DNA from: Saprospiraceae bacterium
Lineage (GTDB): Bacteria > Bacteroidota > Bacteroidia > Chitinophagales > Saprospiraceae
Length of the DNA stretch: 32,318 bases
Reading direction: 5' to 3'
Assembly (NCBI GenBank): GCA_020437105.1
Contig: JAGQWR010000056.1
Location: forward strand, 12,641 to 44,958
The notes under the pieces were generated by a model, which worked only from the letters and a program-made list of their open reading frames with translations, was not told the origin of the DNA and did no database searches. This document shows, one piece after another, positions 10,601 to 15,285 of the stretch; the stretch's first letter is position 1; every line of letters begins with the position of its first letter. Made by a program: the position numbers and the translations under genes.

Positions 10601-11079
10601 GCTTTGTTCAGTCTGGCCAAATCACAGTGAGCTGGCATGATTTTGAAGCCCGCTTCTTAGGCGCAAATGAAAAACAGTTTGGTATCCGGGTTATGCCTTT
10701 GGCCGATGTAGCCCTGGAGGATGTACTCAATATCAGTTCGGCTCATACCCGTGCGGAGGCTTATGCATCCAATGGCGACCTGCTGGAAGTACAGCTTCAA
10801 ATAGGGGAGCGCCTTGCGGCGAATAATCAGTACGCCCTCTACCAAAACATACCAAATCCATTTGGCGGACGGACCACCATCGGGTTTTATCTCCCCGAAG
10901 CTACTACTGCCCGGATAATCATTTCGGATGTTTCCGGTCGGGTTATTCAAGAAATTGAAAATACCTACCAGAAAGGCTACCAGGAAGTAGAACTGGAAAT
11001 TAGCACCGGAAGCGGTATCTATTACTACAGCCTGGAGACTCCGGATTTCCAGGCTACGAGAAAAATGATGCGAAGATGA
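1615..11079 (+). CDS. Giant HYR-repeat extracellular protein with dockerin-like and T9SS type A sorting domains
   Basis: This 3154-aa protein is a likely cell-surface adhesin or structural protein. Its layout is: signal peptide ending at about Ala39 (alternative start M14, ATG at 1654); a module shared with the 323-aa paralog (40-164); a linker; a DUF11-like domain (about 310-440, TKTASPNF...); and 17 tandem HYR domains (about 454-1880), each with CP, QC, DNC and C(S/T)F cysteines. Then come about 900 residues of divergent HYR/Ig-like segments rich in DNC and ATD-GN motifs, a dockerin-like pair of Asp/Asn loops (about 2804 and 2839, DADPLNGVTTYD and DANNSGGISTLD), a cohesin-like module shared with the paralog (2937-3067), and a T9SS type A tail (about 3073-3154, NIPNPF...GIYYYSLE...). 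HYR domains are immunoglobulin-like and common in adhesive surface proteins; the ligand here is unknown. HYR repeats 7-9 are a longer subtype. No recognisable catalytic domain was found. Confidence 0.93.
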   Translation: MIYTLTGESRIPKMKTTALSLFILLACFFAVLSPTKLQALNPGDVSITMVTAPFFIADSNSPPSMDGPEAAYVGFEVCNTSGALLSDLYATLSSITGTVPGFALAGGQQASQYVGTLEIGECQTYYWYVSYPYELKDETGTFEVTLNDANPGVVVASDDVFTRNSISANAGGQVLSTTLGPGIYVGEIFYFDVEYTFGNIQNGDEFTFQPSGNLNFDASCYQLVTGEIMASDLGGVGIPAGIQNQFYFVANSNMGGSGNELTVRYYFRSLCIGTATNALPYAGQTSGNMNFKYTGNFDQNSIPIPPSTNTIVVTKTASPNFIAVPPGVVTYTITLENTSDQFVMVDRIDDVLPGTFTYNALGGGSDILASNSTILPAFGASGSIAWIGNEPEAYPYFSYLIAPMSTITLEYTVDVPVGTPNGSYQNSVTATMGTFTTPPVTASVGVGTCVVDLDCPPNISVNNDPGQCSAIVVFGPPTPSGTCAPFNIMQTAGLPSGSAFPIGDNLIEYTVTDNQGNTATCSFTVDVADSELPTINCPADFLVNTEINQCGATVNFSVTGSDNCPGEVISQVTGMASSAFFPIGIITNTFMIEDASGNTAFCSFDVEVVDNLSPQISCPSDMVIDTDPGQCGAVVTYTVPVGIDNCPNPVTMLFAGQASNTFFDIGTTTVTYMVTDASGNTAGCSFDIIIEDNELPQLSCPADITISADPGVCEADVTFSVTTSDNCPGVVLMQTAGLPSGSIFPVGTTLQTFDATDASGNKNTCSFNIIVEDNELPEITCPLDIALNVDVDECGAIVNFSIPFSDNCPGVSVMQLVGLPTGSLFPVGTTTNTFLATDASGNMASCSFDVVITDNIDPTISCPMDMVLDNDAGVCGATVNYSITNSDNCPGQTLMQTSGLASGSTFPIGTTTNCFTVTDASGNMASCCFDITINDTEDPSITCPADVSVMTDMGQCNAVVINIAAMADDNCSVASVSYTLSGATTGASPLMGINDASGTTFEVGVTTVEYLVTDASGNTLTCSFTVTVSDLNDLSIVCPMDVSVMTDMGQCNAIVGNLTPVTTDNCGIQSVTYTLSGATVGTSPGTGINDASGTTFEVGVTTVEYTATDVNGNTTSCSFTVTVEDNDGLSIVCPGNVVVSNEAGLCEATVNNLTPTVTDNCGVESVVYELSGATTASSPGTGINDASGETFNIGVTTVTYTVTDDNGNMVDCDFTVTVNDTENPTLFCVSSIVVNTIPDQCGNNVNYNVTTDDNCPGAILMQTAGLPSGAFFPVGITSNTYELTDASGNMVSCTFTVEVVDNDSPMISCPSDITADTDPGTCDAEVDYITPVGTDNCPNPVTTIFAGLPSGATFPLGLTVVTYLVTDAEGNTATCSFDVLIEDNADPVLNCPLDFAVGTDLGQCSAIVNFSVTGSDNCMGNTMIMQTMGIPTGNSYPSGMTTNVFEMTDGNGNSTSCMFTVTVSDNENPTLSCPTDFMVTSDMDQCGATVDFMIMSNDNCSGEILQQISGLPSGATFPVGTTTQVFEVTDAAGNMISCMFDVTVVDQSNPTIDCPNDITVNNTPGLCEATVNFTVDFDDNCAGTSLMQIAGLPSGSTFPVGTTTNTFQVMDAAGNSVSCSFDVTVVDNESPFIDCPSDITVNNDPDECGAIINYVVPTGTDNCPGSSVSMTTGMSSGSLFPIGTTTVTFMVTDASGNTATCSFDVTVNDDSPPTINCPGDYMVSTDPDICGAELNFPISFNDNCPGYTVLQVSMLGDGDVFPVGTTTVAYQITDASGAMTSCQFDVTVEDLTPPVIACPPAMWVFNLDPGACDGIINFNITVTDNCDPNPVIMQTAGGPLQSGDVFPIGSYPYSYMASDVSGNTSNCDFTIVVAEYPNPTGTLVCNDLITVSVDQNGIATIVADMLLEGGPYGCYDDYLIDITQLDCSFIGITTVITITDPDTGNFCTTDVNVEDNLPPTIECGPAAVTISCLDDLGSVNPPEAMDNCTAVTIEQTGMYYIDTEPCDDNMVQVVLVWVATDAYGNTSAPCEQTVTLLRPDPDMIDFPDDVEWDCSVYSAFPNVTDPSPLTGNPATTGSGIPANLGGIYCGYIYGHSDIVQELCGNTIRIIRTWTVIDECTGNTITSNSMGEDNIQIILISDTTPPVLTLGNFEVSVNVPMMGSINCNAQSYLPAPVVSDDCSNWTIQIITPVGEAIYLNGVDGSNGGLIPPPGLGLGVHNITYLATDDCGNTGQIVVQITVIDDTAPTAICDEITNVSLTSNGMAFVPAIVFDDGSYDNCSAISFQVRRLNGDCDGNYDDFGDSVKFCCSDIAQNPIMVVLQVMDAYGNTNTCMVEVEVEDKLPPILVSCPSNQTITCDLYHELYAVPLNNGDASVLDDFGQAEFYDNCEFTVEYNYSINLDNCQSGQIIRTWVASDDSPTNPSVTCTQIIFIEHVSDWGVEFPADILATCTDGQLPDFGEPNIFDDECELIGVSFEDEVFTVVPDACYKILRHYTLINWCVYDEFGYNAYIEYPESSYPTDFDQDGDSDTRTFRDGWNSNGSPGIADGYIKYTQIIKIIDDEAPIFEVEIDGCIEDTDCDTDITLPYPSIMDECSTEYTVTISGDFGTFSDITGDVIIPDVVVGLYQVQYAVTDNCGNTSFETILVEVEDCKLPTPICLFGVYIEIMQTGMIDIMASDLNLDSYDNCPGVLKFSFSPNINDNINTYTCDDIGQHPLEIWVTDASGNQDYCETFVEVQDNMGFCTGNITTVDVAGLILTEEDEGVELVMLDVNGGLQTQLTNATGAYNFEVQAGGDYSLAPMLDADPLNGVTTYDMVLISQHILGINLLDSPYQRIAADANNSGGISTLDLVAIQKLVLILEDNFPNNTSWRFVDANYVFPVPTNPWVEAFPEIISYNNLATDQLGTDFVAIKVGDVNGSAQANSYSETDNRTVFGDMILQTAEQKLKAGVPTDIWFNGSDQDILGYQFTLELDPTKVRIEEVLYEVADVVNFGERFVQSGQITVSWHDFEARFLGANEKQFGIRVMPLADVALEDVLNISSAHTRAEAYASNGDLLEVQLQIGERLAANNQYALYQNIPNPFGGRTTIGFYLPEATTARIIISDVSGRVIQEIENTYQKGYQEVELEISTGSGIYYYSLETPDFQATRKMMRR

Positions 11080-11187
11080 GAATAGTTTGAGGTCTGGGCC
11101 TTTTGAGGTCTAGGCCTTTGGCTTGGTCTAGGCGGTCTTTCAGACCTGCTGGTCTAGGTATTTCCTTGCCGGAAATACGGTCTATTT
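11080..11187. repeat. Inverted arm of the TAGACC repeat family with GGTCTA-spaced hairpins
   Basis: Directly after the giant gene, the repeat appears in opposite orientation to the window start: 11108-11131 is the exact reverse complement of 41-64 (24/24). GGTCTA words at 11107, 11125, 11151 and 11179 alternate with micro-hairpins, namely GCC-TTT-GGC, GGTCT-TTC-AGACC (11134-11146) and TATTTCC-TTGCC-GGAAATA. No conventional terminator with a T-tract was found for the giant gene, so these hairpins may act as its 3' end. Confidence 0.75.
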
Positions 11188-11495
11188 AGTTCGCTGCGCG
11201 AAGGTTTAACGCGTTTAAATCGTTTGAATCGTTAACGCCGTTTATTCGTAACAGACGAATTTATAGACTTTCGACCCTAGACCTTAGACTGAGGCGCAGC
11301 CTCTAAACCCTAGACCGGGCGCAGCCCTTAGACCGTGAAGCCGACAGGCGAGCCAGCATAATTTTTAATGCATAATTTTTAATTCTTAGTGAAGTCCATT
11401 CAACCGAAAGAAACGCCAATAGACCAAAGCCAAAGGCCATGGACCCACCTGCGCAGCCGAATAGACCAAAAGGGCTAAAAGCCCTAATCGACCCA
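11188..11495 (+). repeat. 308-bp tandem repeat, copy 1
   Basis: This is the first of three tandem copies, beginning AGTTCGCTGCGCGAAGG. The unit contains TTCGC-TGC-GCGAA, ATTCGT-AACAG-ACGAAT (11244-11260), GAGGC-GCA-GCCTC, GGGC-GCA-GCCC and AGGGCT-AAA-AGCCCT hairpins. It also holds a duplicated 14-bp AT-rich word (GCATAATTTTTAAT). Many of the hairpins are bordered by TAGACC or TTAGAC words. No coding potential is apparent. Confidence 0.9.
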
Positions 11496-11803
11496 AGTTC
11501 GCTGCGCGAAGGTTTAACGCGTTTAAATCGTTTGAATCGTTAACGCCGTTTATTCGTAACAGACGAATTTATAGACTTTCGACCCTAGACCTTAGACTGA
11601 GGCGGAGCCTCTTAACCCTAGACCGGGCGCAGCCCTTAGACCGTGAAGCCGACAGGCGAGCCAGCATAATTTTTAATGCATAATTTTTAATTCTTAGTGA
11701 AGTTCATTCAACCGAAAGAAACGCCAATAGACCAAAGCCAAAGGCCATAGACCCACCGGCGCAGCCGAATAGACCAAAAGGGCTAAAAGCCCTAATCGAA
11801 CCA
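11496..11803 (+). repeat. 308-bp tandem repeat, copy 2
   Basis: This copy is nearly identical to copy 1, with the same 308-bp length and only scattered substitutions. One example is that the loop of the GAGGC/GCCTC hairpin changes from GCA to GGA while the stem is kept. The high identity points to a recent tandem duplication, and the copy should be checked for assembly collapse or expansion. Confidence 0.9.
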
Positions 11804-11999
11804 AGTTCGCTGCGCGAAGGTTTGACGCGTTTGAATCGTTTGAATCGTTAACGCCGTTTATTCGTAACAGACGAATTTATAGACTTTCGACCCTAGACCC
11901 TAGACCTTAGACTGAGGCGCAGCCTCTAAACCCTAGACCGGGCGCAGCCCTTAGACCGTGAAGCCGACAGGCGAGCTAGACCAAGCCAAAGGCATAGAC
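11804..11999 (+). repeat. 308-bp tandem repeat, copy 3 (shortened)
   Basis: This copy starts with the same AGTTCGCTGCGCGAAGG but carries a 7-bp expansion (CCCTAGA repeated once more near 11891). After 11975 it jumps from GACAGGCGAGC to the TAGACCAAGCCAAAGGC segment, so it lacks the AT-rich block of the full unit. Its end (11936-11999) matches the window start at 60 of 64 positions in direct orientation. Confidence 0.88.
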
Positions 12000-12223
12000 C
12001 TTACGAATTTTGAATGCTGAAATTTTAATTAAACAAACTCAAACTCCCCCGATAGCTATCGAGGCAAACTCAAACTCAAACTAATTAGAGCGTCTTTTTC
12101 CCACTGGACATAGTCCAAACCCTAAGTCTGCAGCTACCCACTGCAGGCTTTTTTTATTCCCCGTGATCCAAAGCTTGCTGTGCTTCGTATATATGTCATC
12201 TCTTTCATTAAAAAAATTGTAAC
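12000..12223. other. Intergenic region upstream of the fasciclin gene
   Basis: No gene is seen. The region contains CAAACT hexamer repeats on both sides of a perfect 12-bp palindrome (CGATAGCTATCG, 12050-12061). A CTCAAACTAAT tail matches the one near 111-121, and the terminator-like hairpin at 12125-12155 follows. No convincing -33/-7 promoter for the fasciclin gene could be assigned. Confidence 0.5.
12125..12155 (+). terminator. Terminator-like hairpin upstream of the fasciclin gene
   Basis: AGTCTGCAG (12125-12133) pairs with CTGCAGGCT (12141-12149) through one T-G wobble, over a 7-nt loop and followed by a T-run. It may stop readthrough from the repeat region and the giant gene, or act as an attenuator in the fasciclin leader. 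Confidence 0.7.
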
Positions 12224-12787
12224 ATGAAACGATTATTGCTCTTGACGCTGCTCACTGTAGGCCTCTTCTCTTTCCAAACGGTACAGGCTCAATGTACTTC
12301 CTCCGGGACATCCAAAGCCAAAACGGCTTCTTACGAAAAAGATATAGTGGACATTGCGATGGGATCTGCCGATCACCAGACTTTAGTAGCTGCCGTGAAA
12401 GCAGCTGAATTAGTAAGTACTCTGAAAAGTGACGGACCCTTTACGGTATTTGCACCCACAGATGCTGCGTTTGGCCTATTGCCAGACGGAACAGTAGCAA
12501 CACTTTTGAAACCAGAAAATATCGGGCTGCTTCAAACAATACTAACCTACCATGTAGTAGCGGGATCTTTGGATTCGGGCGCGGTAATCAATGCTATCAA
12601 AGCCGGAAATGGTAAAGCCACTCTCACAACCGTACAAGGCGGTACTCTGACAGCAATGATCGTTGATGGTAACGTCATGCTGATGGATGAAAACGGAGGA
12701 AAAGCCACCGTAACAGCAGTCGATCTGAAAGGATCAAATGGCGTCATCCATGTGATTGACCGGGTGATTATGCCGGCTAAAAAATAA
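12224..12787 (+). CDS. Secreted fasciclin (FAS1) domain protein
   Basis: This 187-aa exported protein consists of a signal peptide (residues 1-22, ending VQA) and one FAS1 domain. Family hallmarks are visible: the H1-like string FTVFAPTDAAF, the central TYHVV (YH motif), and a C-terminal H2-like stretch NGVIHVIDRVIMP. FAS1 domains mediate adhesion or ligand binding at cell surfaces and matrices in bacteria and eukaryotes; the partner here is unknown. The length fits bacterial single-domain FAS1 proteins. There is no T9SS tail or lipobox, so the protein is periplasmic or released. It is flanked by hairpins on both sides and is probably transcribed alone. Confidence 0.93.
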   Translation: MKRLLLLTLLTVGLFSFQTVQAQCTSSGTSKAKTASYEKDIVDIAMGSADHQTLVAAVKAAELVSTLKSDGPFTVFAPTDAAFGLLPDGTVATLLKPENIGLLQTILTYHVVAGSLDSGAVINAIKAGNGKATLTTVQGGTLTAMIVDGNVMLMDENGGKATVTAVDLKGSNGVIHVIDRVIMPAKK

Positions 12788-12820
12788 AGCTTGTCAAGCT
12801 TAACGATCTCTAATCAAAAG

Positions 12821-12852
12821 TGGGTCTCTCCGGAAACGGAGGGGCTTTTTTT
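12821..12852 (+). terminator. Terminator of the fasciclin gene
   Basis: The stem around CTCTCCG-GAAA-CGGAGGG carries a GAAA tetraloop (12833-12836), extends with G-T wobbles, and is followed by seven T (12846-12852). The T-run overlaps the TAA stop codon of the converging type B protein gene at 12851-12853, so the two genes end tail to tail with no spare sequence. Confidence 0.88.
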
Positions 12853-15001
12853 ATCGCATTAAGAGTATTTCCCCACTCAATAAATGCGGTTCCTCATCTT
12901 GTTGGAAAAAAACTGACATGGTCCAGATATAGGAATCCTCCGGCAGAGGCTGTTCATCCTTAAAGCCATTCCATTTTTGAGTAGGCATTGAGGAGGAGTA
13001 AATCTGCTCTCCCCAACGATTATATATATTCAGTTGGAAAGAAAGCAACAGGGGACAATCATAAATCAATCCGAAATCATCGTTTAATCCATCCTGATTC
13101 GGACTAAAAACGGTAGGTAATTCGAGGGTGCAGCTATCCTTTTCGGGTTCCACGCAGAATTCAAAGAGAATTTCCAGGCTATCAGAGGCCACTCCACAAG
13201 GATTACTTGCATCCACATAATACAGCCCGTCTTCCAGAACCTGAATTTGACTTTCAACTGATCCGGTTGACCATAAAATAGCCGTCTCCAGATCTTGGAC
13301 AGCAGTGAGTTCAACGGCTTCTCCTTCACAATAGGGTGGCATTGTGGTTGCCTGAATTTGCACATCCGGCAGCGCAAGTTCTGTAACCTCCCACTCAACC
13401 GAAACTTCTTCCCCACAGTTATTGGTATAGAGGTAAGTGTAAATCCCTGGTTGATCTAATTCGATGGAACTGGTGGTGTCGCCTGTTGACCAAATACCGG
13501 ATTTGTTGCAGTAAATAGGACCAACCACCAGCTCGAAAAGATTCCCCGGACAGACTGCTGTTGGGCCGTCAATAGTGTACCAATCATCGGCTTCTATAGC
13601 CGCTATCAGGGTATCACTTACCATACCACATTGATGGGATGCTTCTAAAATATAGGTTCCAGGTTCGCTGATGGTGATGTAGGGTGTATTTTCGCCTGTG
13701 TTCCAACTATAATCTCCTTCGGGAGTCTCGCCACCTATTTCGTAACTGTTTCCCTGGCAGATATAAAGGGTGTCTGGGCCTATGTCCAGGATGCCAGCCT
13801 GTTCTGACTCAAAAATATGATCCAGGAAATTGGGTAAACCATAGGAATTAAAAAAGGTGGTTCCAAGAAATTCAAATAAGCCAATTTCGAGCGATGGGAA
13901 CTCCGAGTTTGGACAATTAATCCTGGAAATGCGATTGCCGAAGCCAAAAGGTGCCTGGTCCAAAAAATAGATATTCCCATCCGGCCCCAATTGTATTTCT
14001 CCCGGGCCATTATCAGAAGGAAAGTTGCCTATAGATTGTTTTGAACCGATGATATCTGCTGCCTCCAGATCATATCGGATAATCTCTCCGTTTCCACCTG
14101 TAAAATTTCCTATTCTAAAATATAAGTATCGGCTATTCGGTGAAAAGGAAGCCCCCCAAAAATTGTCGGGAAAAATAAACTCAAAGTTTACATCCAAATC
14201 AGTTACATCTCCGCTTGCATTATCAAAGCCATATAGCCTGGGGCCACTAAGGATGAGCTTACTGTTTGGCGAGACTTTTAGCAGGGTTCCCAAATATCCG
14301 GTTACCCCGTCGCCCAATTGCAATTGCCGCCAACTAATATCCGAAACGCCGCATTCGTCCACCAGCACCACTCCAAATCGGTTTAGTGAGTCCAGGTTTT
14401 GATTTGCCCAATCGGCCACGATCACCCAATAATCTTTACGATTGGCATGGATGGTTCCACTCAGCGTTTCATATAGCGGCACATAAATCCGCTCGTCGGC
14501 CAGGGTAACCTCCCCTAAACCGCCGTTCAGGTCCATATCAATAGAGAAGTAAGACAGGCCCCGACCCTGGGGCTGGCCCGCTACACTTCCGCCGGCATCA
14601 TATTCTATTTCCTCCATGGTAAAGAGGTAATACAAATTCGGTGCAGCCGGGTTTGGCACCACCAGCGCCGATTGTGCAGCGCTCCATCCGCCTCCTTCAG
14701 TGTAACTCATGTCGTACATCACCTCATGATTCCGATTCCAGATAAGCCCTGGTGGCGTACCACCAGTGGTAAGTGGATCACGTCCTCCGCCATTGGAATA
14801 AAACAAGTGGTTTCCCCATTGATCTGAAATAGAGGCACAACCTTCAAATGTTACCAATTGACCATCAGTTAGGGCAACTGGTTCTCCTGAACTAAAATCG
14901 AGGCCAGCCAGATCTGCAAAATACCAGCGATTAGCCTGTTTTTGGGAGAATACGGAAATGCAAGAAATCAAAAAAAGGAAAAGCAGTAGTGCTTTTTTCA
15001 T
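12851..15001 (-). CDS. T9SS type B sorting domain protein with an N-terminal propeller-like region (paralog A)
   Basis: This 716-aa secreted protein starts with a signal peptide (about 1-20, ISVFSQ). Residues 21 to about 400 look like a WD40/propeller-type region (WYFADLAGLDF, LFYSNGGGRDP, GRGLSYFSIDM, SPNSRYLYF, GPDGNIYF). Three short Ig-like repeats follow, each with W(S/N)TG...G.Y...CG. The C-terminus (626-716, FSPNQDGLNDDF...IYNRWGEQIY) is a CHU_C-type domain that routes proteins through the T9SS. Its molecular function is unknown; family members are mostly uncharacterised surface proteins of gliding Bacteroidota. The gene at 21483-23597 is a full-length paralog with the same domain order. 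The downstream end overlaps the fasciclin terminator. Confidence 0.9.
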   Translation of the reverse strand: MKKALLLFLFLISCISVFSQKQANRWYFADLAGLDFSSGEPVALTDGQLVTFEGCASISDQWGNHLFYSNGGGRDPLTTGGTPPGLIWNRNHEVMYDMSYTEGGGWSAAQSALVVPNPAAPNLYYLFTMEEIEYDAGGSVAGQPQGRGLSYFSIDMDLNGGLGEVTLADERIYVPLYETLSGTIHANRKDYWVIVADWANQNLDSLNRFGVVLVDECGVSDISWRQLQLGDGVTGYLGTLLKVSPNSKLILSGPRLYGFDNASGDVTDLDVNFEFIFPDNFWGASFSPNSRYLYFRIGNFTGGNGEIIRYDLEAADIIGSKQSIGNFPSDNGPGEIQLGPDGNIYFLDQAPFGFGNRISRINCPNSEFPSLEIGLFEFLGTTFFNSYGLPNFLDHIFESEQAGILDIGPDTLYICQGNSYEIGGETPEGDYSWNTGENTPYITISEPGTYILEASHQCGMVSDTLIAAIEADDWYTIDGPTAVCPGNLFELVVGPIYCNKSGIWSTGDTTSSIELDQPGIYTYLYTNNCGEEVSVEWEVTELALPDVQIQATTMPPYCEGEAVELTAVQDLETAILWSTGSVESQIQVLEDGLYYVDASNPCGVASDSLEILFEFCVEPEKDSCTLELPTVFSPNQDGLNDDFGLIYDCPLLLSFQLNIYNRWGEQIYSSSMPTQKWNGFKDEQPLPEDSYIWTMSVFFQQDEEPHLLSGEILLMR

Positions 15002-15142
15002 AGGATGACCAATTTTATTAAGTACTCGAATTTTCAGGCCGAATGAAAACGCGAAATTTTAATTTAAACTAGTCAAAAATTATAGCCGCACAATATAACA
15101 CACCAAAAAAACAGGAATTAGGTCTAATTTATGTCATTATTA

Positions 15143-15181
15143 AAATGGACCTGTCAGGTTGCCGACCTGACAGGTCCATTT
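15143..15181. repeat. Perfect 17-bp stem hairpin (GGACCTGTCAGGT type)
   Basis: The arms at 15143-15159 and 15165-15181 are perfectly complementary around the loop TGCCG. The arms contain CCTGTCAGGT, itself nearly palindromic, and share CAGGTTGCC with the neighbouring palindrome. No T-tract follows, so it is more likely a dispersed repeat or an mRNA 3'-end stabiliser than a simple intrinsic terminator. Confidence 0.85.
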
Positions 15182-15221
15182 GTTTAGACATTTGAAAATC
15201 AATGAGTTGTGTGATTTGAAT

Positions 15222-15250
15222 AGGTTGGCAACCTGACAGGTTGCCAACCT
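15222..15250. repeat. 29-bp palindrome downstream of the TonB receptor gene
   Basis: The arms AGGTTGGCAACCTG (15222-15235) and CAGGTTGCCAACCT (15237-15250) are exactly complementary around a single base. Each arm is itself partly palindromic (GGTTGGCAACC), so alternative folds exist. It lies 36 bp beyond the stop codon of the leftward TonB receptor gene and could form the end of its transcript. Confidence 0.85.
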
Positions 15251-15285
15251 GTAAAACGTTTTAAACGTTTATTTTAGCCCAAATC

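Larger units (their letters stand above)
15002..15285. other. Intergenic region with two related palindromes
   Basis: The region lies between two leftward genes: downstream of the TonB receptor and upstream of paralog A. No gene is seen. It holds the 17-bp-stem hairpin at 15143-15181 and the 29-bp palindrome at 15222-15250, then the self-complementary words AAACGTTT near 15255-15270. The 140 bp next to paralog A are AT-rich and must contain its promoter, but no clear TAnnTTTG box stands out. Confidence 0.6.

Noticed and set aside
2305..11000. Many open frames of 60-193 aa on the reverse strand inside the giant HYR gene
   Set aside because: They recur with the HYR period, have no start context or recognisable domains, and are shadows of the repeated codon pattern of the + strand gene.
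11188..11999. CRISPR array
   Set aside because: The repeated unit is 308 bp with no unique spacers and no cas genes nearby; it is a tandem intergenic repeat.
11188..11999. Integron attC array
   Set aside because: There are no gene cassettes between units and no integrase, and the hairpins are short with unrelated stems rather than paired R and L boxes.
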